Shown here in pieces: positions 1 to 9,686 of a stretch of 64,000 bases of DNA. Source of the DNA: Bacteroidetes bacterium UBA1312 (GTDB lineage: Bacteria > Bacteroidota > Bacteroidia > Chitinophagales > Chitinophagaceae); the NCBI GenBank assembly GCA_002307135.1, contig DBTQ01000027.1, positions 186,001-250,000 on the forward strand, given 5' to 3'. Within the stretch, counting starts at the first letter, position 1. The number at the start of each line of letters is the position of its first letter. The notes under the pieces are model-generated. The model was not told the DNA's origin. It made no database searches and saw nothing but the letters and a program-made list of their open reading frames with translations. The position numbers were made by a program, and so were the translations under genes.

Positions 1-1
1 C

Positions 2-175
2 GATTACCTTGCAACCTACAATAAAGACAACAAATTTGATTTCATTTTTTCTTATACTAAAGCTGGAGCTATTTTGTATGCCAACAAAGCTTTAGACATT
101 ACCAATGATGTAATAAAAGGGTTGAATGCCACTACACCAAGTGCAACAACTACAGATGCCGCAAAAACTAAATAA
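2..175 (+). CDS. OmpH/Skp family periplasmic chaperone, C-terminal end (partial)
   Basis: The window opens inside a gene; the frame starting at base 2 stays open for 57 codons and stops with TAA at 173-175. The visible tail contains FDFIFSYTKAG, ILYANKALDIT and NDVIKGLN, which is how the C-terminus of Bacteroidetes OmpH/Skp proteins ends, followed by a short Thr/Ala-rich tail. Skp-type proteins are periplasmic holdases that escort outer-membrane proteins. The N-terminus, signal peptide and coiled-coil arms lie outside the window. Identification rests only on this tail, but the pattern is distinctive. Confidence 0.75.
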   Translation, partial: DYLATYNKDNKFDFIFSYTKAGAILYANKALDITNDVIKGLNATTPSATTTDAAKTK

Positions 176-296
176 TTAACTATAAGTCGTAAGAGTTCTA
201 TTATACCTAATAATTGGGCTTTGAATTATTTGAGCAATCTTTAGTGCCGAACAAGGCTGGTAAAGACATTTCAGTACCCTTTAATCATCCTATATA

Positions 297-1745
297 TTGG
301 AAAACAACAAGCACTCGTTTCTTCGATCACTTACTTTGTTTGATGGCACTCTTTTGGTCATCGGTTCAATGATAGGCTCAGGTATATTTATTGTAAGTGC
401 CGACATCACACGTCATGTAGGAAGTGCAGGATGGCTCATTGCTGTTTGGCTCATTACTGGTCTCATGACCATGACTGCTGCTATTAGTTATGGCGAGCTG
501 AGTGGCATGTATCCGAAAGCTGGCGGTCAATATGTCTATTTAAAGGAGGCTTACAATAAATTAATTGCTTTTTTGTACGGTTGGAGTTTTTTTGCGGTAA
601 TACAAACGGGTACTATTGCAGCAGTAGGTGTTGCCTTTTCTAAATTTGCGGCAGCCGCCTTTAAGCAATTTAGTTTTGGTTTTATTTTTAGTGAAGACAA
701 TAAAATACTGGAATTTTCAAATGGGTTCGCCATTTCTGCAGCCCAATTAGTTTCGATTGGAATCATTACACTACTTACTTACTCAAACACTAGGGGTGTA
801 AAAGGTGGCAAATTGATACAAAATGTATTTACATCAGCCAAATTATTATCACTATTTGGATTAATTATTGCAGGTTTCATAGTGTTTAAACCCGAAATCT
901 GGCATACAAATTGGACAAATGCATTTACTGCCACCAAAGAAATGCCTGATGGTACTTGGACAGGTATTAGCGGCACTGCACTCCTGGGCGGGATAGCGGC
1001 AGCAATGGTAGGGTCTGTATTTAGTAGTGATGCCTGGAACAATGTCACTTTTATTGCAGGGGAAATGAAAAACCCGCAACGAAACATTGGACTTAGTCTA
1101 TTTTTAGGCACTTTAGTTGTTACTATCATATACGTTTCTGCAAACCTCGTTTACCTAGCAGTATTGCCGATGGATGAAATTGCTCATGCAGCCAAAGACA
1201 GGGTGGCTGTAGCTGCATCAACAGTTATCTTTGGTTCAATAGGCAGCATTATAATGGCCGTGATGATTATGGTTTCAACATTTGGCTGTAATAATGGTCT
1301 GATACTAGCAGGTTCAAGGGTTTATTACACTATGGCGCAAGATGGTTTATTCTTTAAAAAGGCAGGAACACTTAACAAAAATGGCGTACCCGAATGGGCA
1401 CTTTGGGCACAATGCGTGGTAGCTGCCATTCTTTGCCTGAGTGGTAAATACGGAGATCTGCTCGATATGATTTCTTTTGTGGTCGTTATATTTTACGTAT
1501 TGACTATTGCAGGTATTTTTATTCTGCGGAAGAAACAACCTGACACAGAAAGACCATACAAAGCTTTTGCATATCCATTTTTACCTGCGCTATATATACT
1601 ATTGGGGCTTGGCTTTTGCTCCCTGCTCATTTGGTTCAAACCCCAATACACTTGGCCCGGATTAGTGATTGTTTTAGCCGGTATTCCTATTTATTATATT
1701 ATTCAAAGAAGAGTTGTAAATACAGATGAATCCAGCAGCAATTAA
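297..1745 (+). CDS. APC-superfamily amino acid permease
   Basis: A 482-residue inner-membrane protein with about 12 hydrophobic segments. The first helix carries GSMIGSGIF (about residues 22-30), the substrate-binding unwound-helix motif of the amino acid-polyamine-organocation superfamily, followed by YPKAGGQYVYL, typical of the LAT/amino acid exchanger branch. It should move an amino acid by proton symport or exchange; the substrate cannot be read from sequence. The start is a TTG at 297: an in-frame stop lies just upstream (282-284) and the next in-frame ATG would remove the first helix. Its end overlaps the next gene by 20 bp, so the two are probably co-transcribed. Confidence 0.85.
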   Translation: MENNKHSFLRSLTLFDGTLLVIGSMIGSGIFIVSADITRHVGSAGWLIAVWLITGLMTMTAAISYGELSGMYPKAGGQYVYLKEAYNKLIAFLYGWSFFAVIQTGTIAAVGVAFSKFAAAAFKQFSFGFIFSEDNKILEFSNGFAISAAQLVSIGIITLLTYSNTRGVKGGKLIQNVFTSAKLLSLFGLIIAGFIVFKPEIWHTNWTNAFTATKEMPDGTWTGISGTALLGGIAAAMVGSVFSSDAWNNVTFIAGEMKNPQRNIGLSLFLGTLVVTIIYVSANLVYLAVLPMDEIAHAAKDRVAVAASTVIFGSIGSIIMAVMIMVSTFGCNNGLILAGSRVYYTMAQDGLFFKKAGTLNKNGVPEWALWAQCVVAAILCLSGKYGDLLDMISFVVVIFYVLTIAGIFILRKKQPDTERPYKAFAYPFLPALYILLGLGFCSLLIWFKPQYTWPGLVIVLAGIPIYYIIQRRVVNTDESSSN

Positions 1746-2718
1746 ACAGTTATTTGAGCAAATGTCATCATTACATGTAGTAGTGGTCGGCGATGTCATG
1801 CTCGATAATTATTGGTGGGGCGATGTAGAACGAATTTCACCTGAAGGACCTGTACCTATTGTCAATATTAAAAATAGAGAAAGCAGATTGGGTGGTGCTG
1901 CAAATGTTGCACTCAACTGTCGTAGCCTTGGCGCGAAAGTAAGTCTGGCATCTATTGTTGGGGAGGATGCCGATGGTACATTATTGACTGCGTTATGTAA
2001 AGACGCCGGCATTAATACGGATATGATTATGCCCAGCAAGCTACGCATGACAACAACTAAAACCCGGGTGCTGAGCCGACATCAGCAAATGATACGACTC
2101 GATGATGAGCATACTACTGATCTTTATACGGAAGAAGAACATCCTTTTATTGACAAAGTACTGCGCATGTTACAACGAGAGAAACCACAGTTACTGATAT
2201 TCGAGGACTATAACAAAGGTGTACTTAAAGAAAATGTGATTGCGAGAATCATTGCTCATTGTCAGGAAGTAGGTATCATAACAATGGTAGATCCAAAAAA
2301 GAAAAATTTTCTCGCATACAAAAATGTGACCATATTCAAACCCAATCTTAAAGAGGTTCGTGAAGGATTACATCTACCATTACCCCTTGTTTCAGAAGCA
2401 GAATTGAAAGAGGCGCATCAAAAAATATTTGAACAACTTCATCATCAGATAACCTTTATTACACTTTCTGAAAAAGGTGTGTTTTCTACTGATGGTATTA
2501 CTGACTTTATAACACCATCGCACATCCGAAATATAGCCGATGTATCCGGTGCAGGAGATACAGTAATCGCGACTGCAGGTTTAGTTTACGCATTAACACA
2601 AGACATGCAATTGATGGCAGCGATCGCTAATATTGCAGGCGGTTTGGTTTGTGAAAAAATTGGTGTATTACCGATCGATAAAAATGAACTGGAGCAAGAA
2701 TGCCTGTTGTTGTTATAG
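1726..2718 (+). CDS. D-glycero-beta-D-manno-heptose-7-phosphate kinase (RfaE/HldE domain I type)
   Basis: A 330-residue PfkB/ribokinase-family sugar kinase. GDVMLDNYWWGDVERISPEGP near the N-terminus, with GGAANVA at about 57-63, is the signature of the HldE/RfaE kinase half, and the ATP-site motif DVSGAGDTV lies near residue 270. The expected reaction is phosphorylation of heptose 7-phosphate to the 1,7-bisphosphate for ADP-heptose and LPS core synthesis. There is no C-terminal nucleotidyltransferase domain, so the adenylyltransferase step must be encoded elsewhere. It starts inside the end of the permease gene; an internal ATG at 1762 is a possible alternative start. Its 3' end lies 4 bp from a convergent gene. 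Confidence 0.85.
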   Translation: MNPAAIKQLFEQMSSLHVVVVGDVMLDNYWWGDVERISPEGPVPIVNIKNRESRLGGAANVALNCRSLGAKVSLASIVGEDADGTLLTALCKDAGINTDMIMPSKLRMTTTKTRVLSRHQQMIRLDDEHTTDLYTEEEHPFIDKVLRMLQREKPQLLIFEDYNKGVLKENVIARIIAHCQEVGIITMVDPKKKNFLAYKNVTIFKPNLKEVREGLHLPLPLVSEAELKEAHQKIFEQLHHQITFITLSEKGVFSTDGITDFITPSHIRNIADVSGAGDTVIATAGLVYALTQDMQLMAAIANIAGGLVCEKIGVLPIDKNELEQECLLLL

Positions 2719-2722
2719 GAGC

Positions 2723-4549
2723 TTATTTGGGTTTTAGAGGGAGATCCTGCATATTGCTATTATCTTTTACAAATTGTTCAATTACCATTTTGTGATGCTC
2801 AAACCATTCTTTTCTTGTCTTTGAATTCATTTTACAATACCCGTAATAATCGTTGTATTCATTGATAATAGAATGATAAGTGTACCAATCTATCATCTCT
2901 TGTTTAGAAGGGCAGCGCGAACCGTAGTCTATTGTCAAATACTTCATCATGTTGTAGGTCTTTTTTTCAATCAGCCAAAACATAAAATTGAAAAAAGATA
3001 TTGTCAATGAATCTGCTCGCAACATATAAGTGTACCTGTAATCAAATAGCAGAGCTGCATTAAAAACGGTGGTATCCGGATAGCAATCATAATCGAGGAA
3101 TGTCATTACAGATAAAAAAGAAGAATCAAATTCTTCTTTGGCTTCTACTTTTGATACTGGTATGCCGCTAGCTTTTTCGGCTTTATTCAACTTCGCTTTG
3201 AAGTTTTTAGGTTGTGGAGGGTGGGTTACAGCCTTGTCATTCACCAATTCAAACCTCGGTTTGGCAGCTGCGCTACACACTTGAACTTTATAAGGTAGAA
3301 ATGGAATAGAATCATTTTTTATTCTACTGTCATAACAGGGAATGGCCGCAAAAATTGTCCGCACTTTTTTTTCCGCATCGCTTTCAGCAATAGCAGGGTT
3401 ACGTTGAAAAAAATATTCATTGTAAGGAAAATAAGTAATCAGCTGATAATCGGTACTATTGGAAATAGGACGATACATGGGTAATTGAAATGATTGGCCA
3501 TAATCGTACAAAAACAATTTCATATAAGTAGCGATATGTTTCGTTTCCTCGTCCTTTCTCGTATCAAACTGGTAATTAAAAACAGTATAGTTGAGTCTAT
3601 TTTTATTTTGAAACAAATCAAAGCCGGCTTCTATCGAATAGCTGAGTTTTGAAAATTTGTTGTGGACACTATCTGCAAGAGAAACAAAAGGAATGTGCGT
3701 TGCATTGTTCGCTGTCAATATGATTTTCTCTACTCTTTCCTGCTCTGCGAAATAATACAGCTCGCCGGAAAAAGTGTTCACCGAATCGCGAGCTGTAAAT
3801 CGAAAATGAATAAGCGTATCCTTTTCTGTAGGTATCTTATCCATGATTGAAATGGAATAATAACGTTTGAGTTGTCGCCACTTAGTGATGATAAAAGGTG
3901 TATAAGGAAATAAAAATTGGTTGTTATAGCTAAAAGGTTGAAACAACTCCATCAACTTTAGCGAGCTAAGATTCAGGAATGAAGATTGTCTAGGTAATAA
4001 AAATCTACCTGCTTTTAGTTGTTTATCTTTTATACTTATGGCAGTAGATTTAAGATTATAATAGGCCTCAAATAATTCTGCAGGATGCACTTCATCAACA
4101 GTGGTGTATGACTTGAAATAGGCTTTTGAATCAATTGTTTTTTTTGAATCTACAGCTAACGATTGTATAGCATCAACAAATAATTGATAGGGTTCATTGT
4201 CTTCTTTTGCGGAAACGACCACTCCTTTTAATGCAGTAGATATTTGCTCCAAGTATATAGACAAATCATCCGAATTATCTGGTAATAACACACTATCCTC
4301 TTCATAACCCAAATATTTTACCCTTAGCCATTTCGAAGTATCTTCCTTTTTCAATAAGAATAAACCGTTTTCATTGGTAATTGTTGTTACACTACCACAC
4401 TGTACGCTTGCATAAGCCAATGATTTCTTGCTTATTTTATCCAGTACTCTGCCTTTTATATCTTGCTGAGCATACAGATCAGATGCACATAAAAGGCAGC
4501 AGCTTAGAATGAAAATGAAATAAAAGAATCTATAGACCTGGTGTATCAT
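2723..4549 (-). CDS. Exported protein with carboxypeptidase-regulatory-like domain
   Basis: A 608-residue protein with a signal peptide (hydrophobic core at about 8-25, then YAQQ). Residues about 30-110 form a CarboxypepD_reg-like beta-sandwich (DIKGRVLDKISKKSLAYASV, LRVKYLGYE), the same module found at the start of TonB-dependent SusC-like proteins. The rest is a large unrecognised region; there is no TonB plug or barrel, so this is not a SusC protein. Bacteroidetes encode many such proteins, usually assigned to the cell envelope, with unknown function. It converges on the heptose kinase with only 4 bp between stops and no visible terminator. Confidence 0.6.
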   Translation of the reverse strand: MIHQVYRFFYFIFILSCCLLCASDLYAQQDIKGRVLDKISKKSLAYASVQCGSVTTITNENGLFLLKKEDTSKWLRVKYLGYEEDSVLLPDNSDDLSIYLEQISTALKGVVVSAKEDNEPYQLFVDAIQSLAVDSKKTIDSKAYFKSYTTVDEVHPAELFEAYYNLKSTAISIKDKQLKAGRFLLPRQSSFLNLSSLKLMELFQPFSYNNQFLFPYTPFIITKWRQLKRYYSISIMDKIPTEKDTLIHFRFTARDSVNTFSGELYYFAEQERVEKIILTANNATHIPFVSLADSVHNKFSKLSYSIEAGFDLFQNKNRLNYTVFNYQFDTRKDEETKHIATYMKLFLYDYGQSFQLPMYRPISNSTDYQLITYFPYNEYFFQRNPAIAESDAEKKVRTIFAAIPCYDSRIKNDSIPFLPYKVQVCSAAAKPRFELVNDKAVTHPPQPKNFKAKLNKAEKASGIPVSKVEAKEEFDSSFLSVMTFLDYDCYPDTTVFNAALLFDYRYTYMLRADSLTISFFNFMFWLIEKKTYNMMKYLTIDYGSRCPSKQEMIDWYTYHSIINEYNDYYGYCKMNSKTRKEWFEHHKMVIEQFVKDNSNMQDLPLKPK

Positions 4550-4675
4550 TCATGTATCAATTCTGGCTTATGACAAAATCAAAGTATTGTTTCCACTACC
4601 CTACTCAGATTAATTTAGCGACACTAAGTTAATATTAAAATAGACCTAGTCCTATTTTTCATATACAAACATAGG

Positions 4676-4708
4676 TTTAGCTTCTTAGCTTTCAAAATTC
4701 TACCTTTG
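4676..4708 (+). promoter_or_regulatory. Bacteroidetes-type promoter for the DEAD-box helicase
   Basis: TACCTTTG at 4701-4708 matches the Bacteroidetes -7 consensus TAnnTTTG exactly. TTTA at 4676-4679 lies 21 bp upstream where the TTTG -33 element is expected. A start around 4715 would leave a leader of about 30 nt before the ATG at 4746. Confidence 0.6.
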
Positions 4709-4745
4709 CAAACTGTGGCTTGGCCCTTGTTATTAATTATTCGAC

Positions 4746-5984
4746 ATGAAATTTGAGCAATACAATATATCACCCCTTATCAAACAAAGCTTGGACGAAT
4801 TGGGTTTCAAAAAACCAACCGATATCCAATACAAAGCCATTCCATCTATTTTGAAAGGCGATGATGTTCTTGCTATTGCTCAAACAGGTACAGGTAAGAC
4901 CGCGGCCTTTGCCATCCCGGTATTACATATATTACACCAGCGCGATCGCTACAATACACGTCATCAGGTAAAATGCCTAGTGATGGTACCGACACGCGAA
5001 CTAGCCATTCAAATAGCCGAAGTATTCGTAAAACTGAGTAAACATACCAACTTAACGATTCTCGGGCTTTACGGTGGTGTTGAACAAGCACCACAAATAA
5101 AGAAATTGGAGAAAGGTGTTGACGTACTTATTGCTACGCCAGGCAGGATGTTTGACTTGGTGAGCCAAAGGCATATAGATCTTACTCGTGTAGATATTCT
5201 TGTACTTGACGAAGCAGACCACATGTTGGATCTGGGATTTATCAAAGACATTCGCGATGTCATGCGCTATTTGCCGAGCAGGCATCAGACCTTGTTCTTC
5301 TCCGCAACCATTAACGAAGAGATTAAAGACCTAGCTTACTCTATTGTCAAAAATCCCATACGGATACAGATCTCGCCCAAGGATCCCGTGTCCAAAAATG
5401 TAAGCCATGCTGTGGCTTATGTAGAAATGGACGATAAGCGTTTCTTTCTCGAACGATTGATCAAAGAGTTCCCCGAGAAAAAAATATTGGTATTTGTACG
5501 CACCAAAGTACGGGCGGAGCGTGTATTTGCAGCTATGGAGCGTGTAGGCATACAAACGCTTACCATGCATGGAGGCAAAGAACAAGACGACCGCCTTAAA
5601 GTGATGAACGAATTTAAAAAAGGGAATACTAAAATACTGATTGCTACTGATGTGAGTGCCCGAGGTATTGACATCGAAGGTATTGACTACGTGGTCAATT
5701 ATGACTTACCGGATGTACCCGAGAATTATGTACATCGCATAGGACGTACCGGACGTGGTGTTCAGAAAGGACAAGCTATTTCTTTTTGCAGCACAGAAGA
5801 AAAACCGCTACTCGATCAGATACAACAATATATGGATAAGGATATTCGGGTAATGACTATTGACAAAACAGCCTATATCGAAACTATTACTTTTACAGAG
5901 GAAACACCGAATGATAACTGGCAATTACTCTTGGACGAAGCGGAGCAAGAGGACGCAAAACGTAAAAAGAAAAAAAAGAAATGA
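4746..5984 (+). CDS. DEAD-box ATP-dependent RNA helicase (RhlE-like)
   Basis: A 412-residue compact helicase. Visible motifs in order are Q-motif (FKKPTDIQ, about 21-28), motif I AQTGTGKT (45-52), PTRELA, TPGR, DEAD, SAT, then in the second RecA lobe ATDVSARGID and HRIGRTGR. The protein ends in a short lysine-rich tail that may bind RNA. DEAD-box proteins unwind short RNA duplexes in ribosome assembly and cold adaptation. It is a single gene with its own promoter and a strong terminator immediately after the stop codon. The RhlE-like label is by overall architecture; the exact subfamily is uncertain. Confidence 0.9.
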   Translation: MKFEQYNISPLIKQSLDELGFKKPTDIQYKAIPSILKGDDVLAIAQTGTGKTAAFAIPVLHILHQRDRYNTRHQVKCLVMVPTRELAIQIAEVFVKLSKHTNLTILGLYGGVEQAPQIKKLEKGVDVLIATPGRMFDLVSQRHIDLTRVDILVLDEADHMLDLGFIKDIRDVMRYLPSRHQTLFFSATINEEIKDLAYSIVKNPIRIQISPKDPVSKNVSHAVAYVEMDDKRFFLERLIKEFPEKKILVFVRTKVRAERVFAAMERVGIQTLTMHGGKEQDDRLKVMNEFKKGNTKILIATDVSARGIDIEGIDYVVNYDLPDVPENYVHRIGRTGRGVQKGQAISFCSTEEKPLLDQIQQYMDKDIRVMTIDKTAYIETITFTEETPNDNWQLLLDEAEQEDAKRKKKKKK

Positions 5985-6031
5985 TACAATTTAAAAAGCG
6001 GTCAGATAATCTAACCGCTTTTTAAATTGTA
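5985..6031. terminator. Bidirectional palindromic terminator
   Basis: An 18-bp perfect inverted repeat (5985-6002 with 6014-6031) around an 11-nt loop. The arms begin with A/T-rich tracts and end in a GC core (AGCGGT/ACCGCT), so both strands give a hairpin followed by a T-run. It lies exactly between the convergent stops of the helicase and pyruvate carboxylase and should terminate both. Confidence 0.9.
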
Positions 6032-6032
6032 T

Positions 6033-9000
6033 CTATTCCAGCTCTACCACCACATCATTCTGATCTACCATTGTACCGGATGGGATATGAATTTTCTTTA
6101 TCTTACCCTCTTTAGCTGCACTTACTGTACTTTCCATCTTCATGGCTTCTATAACAAATAAGGGAGTACCTGCATGTACATCTTCCCCTTCGTTTACTAA
6201 TACCGTACTCAGTTTTCCCTGAAGTGGCGCACCTGTTTCTTTTTCAGAGTTGCTTACTTTTCGGTGCTGAGGTTTCAACGATTTTACAGAATTATCCTTT
6301 ACTCTAATGCTACGATTATATCCGTTTAGCTCAAATGAAACGGTACGCATTCCTGTATCATCAGCATCAGAAACGTAGATTAAGCGTATGTGTATCGTTT
6401 TCCCTTTCCCCAGTTCGATCAGCAATTCTTCTTCATTTTTCATCGGGTAGAAAAATGCCGGGGTAGGTATATTACTTACCTCTCCAAATTCATTATGATG
6501 CGTATAATATTCATCATACACTTTAGGAAACATTTGATAAGACAAGAAGTCTAAAAAAGTACTCCCAGGATATTTATCATGGAATGCTTGCACTGCTGCA
6601 TCGAGGTCTATGTCCGGCAACAGCTGGGCATTTGAGCTTGTTTCTGTCGTTTCATTCTTCAAAATAATCTTGCTCAGCTTTTCGGGGAAACCACCATAAG
6701 GAATACCCAATTCCCCCTTAAAAAAGCCAATTACAGATGCGGGGAATGAATGATTTTTAGTTTCGTCCAACACATCGGCTGCAGTAAGGCTATTGGCTGT
6801 CATAAACAAAGCCATATCGCCTACAACTTTAGAACTGGGTGTAACTTTGACAATGTCGCCAAAAAGCTGGTTAACGACAGCATAGTTCGTTTTGATGGTT
6901 GCTAATTGATCGCCCAAGCCTACCCCATCTGCTTGTTGTCTCAGATTAGAATATTGACCACCGGGTATTTCATTATCATATACCTCTGCGGTTGCCGATT
7001 TTAAATCAGATTCGAAGGGATAATAATATTCTCGAACCGATTCCCAGTAATTGCTATAAGCATTGAGGCTATGGAGATTGGTTTTAGTTTCTCTTTCGTG
7101 TCCCTGTAGCAAGGCTACCAAAGAGTTGAGGTTGGGTTGTGCGGTAGTGCCACTGAATGATGCTAATGAACAATCTATAGTATCTATACCCGCATCTATA
7201 GCGTGGAGGTAAGTAGCTATTTGCGTGCCTGCAGTATCGTGTGTATGCAATGCTATAGGCATGGAAACATTTTCTTTCAATGCTGCAATCAATACACTCG
7301 CGGCATTAGGCTTCAATAAGCCCGCCATATCTTTAATAGCAAGCATGTGCGCACCGGTATCTTCAAGCCTTTTAGCCATATCTATATAATACTGCAAGTT
7401 GTACTTGTTATTGTCCTTACGCAGCACATCGCCTGTGTAGCAAATAGAGGGTTGTGCGATACCACGGGTATGTTTAACCACATGTTCGATACTGGGCAAC
7501 ATTGATTCTATGTTGTTCAGCGAATCGAAAATCCGGAAAATATCAACTCCATTTTCCCAAGACTTTTCAATAAACTGATGAATAACGTTGCGAGGATATG
7601 CTGAATAACCAACAGCATTATAGCCTCTAAAGAGCATTTGCAATAAGACGTTAGGCATCGCCTTTCTTATATCTTGTAAACGCGCCCAAGGGTCTTCATG
7701 TAAAAAACGAAGCGCTACATCGAAAGTTGCGCCGCCCCATACTTCCATAGAGAAGAACTCGGGATGATTGTGCGCATAACCTTCAGCTACAGCTAGTATA
7801 TCACGACTGCGCATCCTTGTTGCCACCAACGATTGATGAGCATCTCGATAGGTAGTATCTGTAAAGAGCACTGGTTGCTCCGCTTTCAACCATTGCATAA
7901 ATCCTTGTGGCCCAAGCTCCGTTAGTTTATCTTTTGTACCTTTTGGAAAGTCCACGAATGAATTGAATGCCGGAACCTCCGCTGCACGAAATTTCTTTGA
8001 TGGATCAATATGTTTCACATCAGGATGGCCGTTAATTTTGACATCAGCCAAATACTTAAGAATACGTGTGGCTCTATCTTTCGGACGATCGAATGCAAAT
8101 AACTCAGGGTGTGTATCAATAAAATTAACAGTACACAATCCTTTACGAAATTGTTCGTGCGAAATAACATTTTCAAGAAAACGAATATTCGTAGTCACAC
8201 CCCTTACTCTGAATTCACGCAACGAACGATTGAGCCTTTGAGCAGCACCAGCGAGCGTACGCCCCGTGGCAGTTACCTTTACGATCATTGAATCAAAAAA
8301 AGGTGAAATTTTCATCCCTGAATAGGCGCTACCTTCATCCAACCGAATACCAAAACCTCCGGCATTGCGATAAGTGATTAATGTACCATAGTCTGGTTTG
8401 AAATTATTTTCCGGATCTTCCGTAGTTATACGACATTGAATGGCAAAGCCATTAACATGTACGTCTTCCTGGCTCTGTATAAATATATTGGGATGTGCTA
8501 ATGGTACACCCTGAGCTATTAATATTTGACTACGTACAATGTCAATCCCCGTTACTTCCTCTGTAACAGTATGCTCGACCTGTATTCGTGGATTTACTTC
8601 TATAAAATAAACCTTATCATCTCTATCCACCAAAAATTCTACTGTACCTGCGTTGTTGTAATTGACCGCACGCGCAATTTTCAACGCATAATCATATACT
8701 TCCTGCTTTACTTTTAGCGATAAGTTAGGTGCAGGCGCTATCTCTACTACCTTCTGGAAGCGACGTTGCACTGAGCAGTCTCTTTCATAAAGATGGACAA
8801 TATTACCATGGTTATCCGCCAGTAATTGTACTTCTATATGTTTAGGCTGATCAATAAATTTTTCAATGAAAATAGTTCCATCACCAAATGCTTTTTCAGC
8901 TTCGTTATGCGCTTCGATAAATGAATTAATTAAATCCTCTTTTTTACGAACGACACGCATACCTCTGCCACCTCCGCCCGCAGCGGCTTTCAATATTATC

Positions 9001-9554
9001 GGCAACCCTATTCTTTCTGCTTCAGTTATTACTTTGGCTGTATCGACAAGGTCTATAAGGCTATCTTCTATAACGGGGACATTAATTGAACGTGCTATTT
9101 TCTTAGCTGCAATTTTATCGCCAAGTTGCTCCATCACTTCGGGCGATGGACCGATAAAAATAATACCCTCTTCTCGGCAACGGCGCGCAAATTGTACATT
9201 TTCGCTTAAAAAACCATAACCGGGATGTATTGCATCAATTCGATTATTCTTGGCTGTTTTTACAATAGCTTCAATATCCAAATAAGGTTTTAACGGCTCA
9301 TCTTCACTCCCAATAATATAGGCTTCATCGGCTTTGTAACGATGCAATGAATAACGATCCTCATAAGTATAAATGGCAACAGTTCGGATACGCATTTCAG
9401 ATGCGGCACGTAAAATACGTATCGCTATTTCGCCCCGGTTTGCCACCATTAACCTTTTGATGGTGTGTTGTTGTTCGCCAAAAGTGTTTAATTCGTCAGT
9501 GTGCATTTTTGTATAATTGGGAGTGATTAAATTAATACCTTTTACAAAAGGCAT
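6033..9554 (-). CDS. pyc: Pyruvate carboxylase
   Basis: A 1173-residue single-chain biotin carboxylase. The N-terminal biotin carboxylase domain shows MVANRGEIAIRI, the ATP-grasp glycine loop AAGGGGRGM, and the EVNPRIQVEHTVTEE stretch. The central carboxyltransferase domain has TTYRDAHQSL and the conserved IKDMAGLL and HTHDTAG metal-site motifs. The C-terminal biotinyl domain carries AMKMES with the biotin-accepting lysine. It converts pyruvate and bicarbonate to oxaloacetate with ATP. The usual length is about 1150, so translation may start at the internal Met at 9506 (MHTDEL) instead of 9554. PEP carboxykinase lies close by on the same strand. Confidence 0.95.
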   Translation of the reverse strand: MPFVKGINLITPNYTKMHTDELNTFGEQQHTIKRLMVANRGEIAIRILRAASEMRIRTVAIYTYEDRYSLHRYKADEAYIIGSEDEPLKPYLDIEAIVKTAKNNRIDAIHPGYGFLSENVQFARRCREEGIIFIGPSPEVMEQLGDKIAAKKIARSINVPVIEDSLIDLVDTAKVITEAERIGLPIILKAAAGGGGRGMRVVRKKEDLINSFIEAHNEAEKAFGDGTIFIEKFIDQPKHIEVQLLADNHGNIVHLYERDCSVQRRFQKVVEIAPAPNLSLKVKQEVYDYALKIARAVNYNNAGTVEFLVDRDDKVYFIEVNPRIQVEHTVTEEVTGIDIVRSQILIAQGVPLAHPNIFIQSQEDVHVNGFAIQCRITTEDPENNFKPDYGTLITYRNAGGFGIRLDEGSAYSGMKISPFFDSMIVKVTATGRTLAGAAQRLNRSLREFRVRGVTTNIRFLENVISHEQFRKGLCTVNFIDTHPELFAFDRPKDRATRILKYLADVKINGHPDVKHIDPSKKFRAAEVPAFNSFVDFPKGTKDKLTELGPQGFMQWLKAEQPVLFTDTTYRDAHQSLVATRMRSRDILAVAEGYAHNHPEFFSMEVWGGATFDVALRFLHEDPWARLQDIRKAMPNVLLQMLFRGYNAVGYSAYPRNVIHQFIEKSWENGVDIFRIFDSLNNIESMLPSIEHVVKHTRGIAQPSICYTGDVLRKDNNKYNLQYYIDMAKRLEDTGAHMLAIKDMAGLLKPNAASVLIAALKENVSMPIALHTHDTAGTQIATYLHAIDAGIDTIDCSLASFSGTTAQPNLNSLVALLQGHERETKTNLHSLNAYSNYWESVREYYYPFESDLKSATAEVYDNEIPGGQYSNLRQQADGVGLGDQLATIKTNYAVVNQLFGDIVKVTPSSKVVGDMALFMTANSLTAADVLDETKNHSFPASVIGFFKGELGIPYGGFPEKLSKIILKNETTETSSNAQLLPDIDLDAAVQAFHDKYPGSTFLDFLSYQMFPKVYDEYYTHHNEFGEVSNIPTPAFFYPMKNEEELLIELGKGKTIHIRLIYVSDADDTGMRTVSFELNGYNRSIRVKDNSVKSLKPQHRKVSNSEKETGAPLQGKLSTVLVNEGEDVHAGTPLFVIEAMKMESTVSAAKEGKIKKIHIPSGTMVDQNDVVVELE

Positions 9555-9626
9555 TGCAAATTACGAGATTGAATTAGTATTGAAAAAAGAATTGTGCTAA
9601 TGGTATAGATTAGCCTTGATGGTCAT

Positions 9627-9663
9627 AAAAACGGCCACCACAAAATGTTGCAGCAGCCGTTTT
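9627..9663 (-). terminator. Terminator of the M16 protease gene
   Basis: Inverted repeat AAAACGGC ... GCCGTTTT (9628-9635 with 9656-9663). Read on the minus strand it is a GC-rich hairpin followed by a short T-run, about 25 bp after the protease stop codon. Confidence 0.65.
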
Positions 9664-9686
9664 GAATATAAGCATTAATACATGAA

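Noticed and set aside
2723..4549. SusC/TonB-dependent receptor
   Set aside because: Shares the N-terminal CarboxypepD_reg-like module but has no plug or long beta-barrel and no SusD partner.
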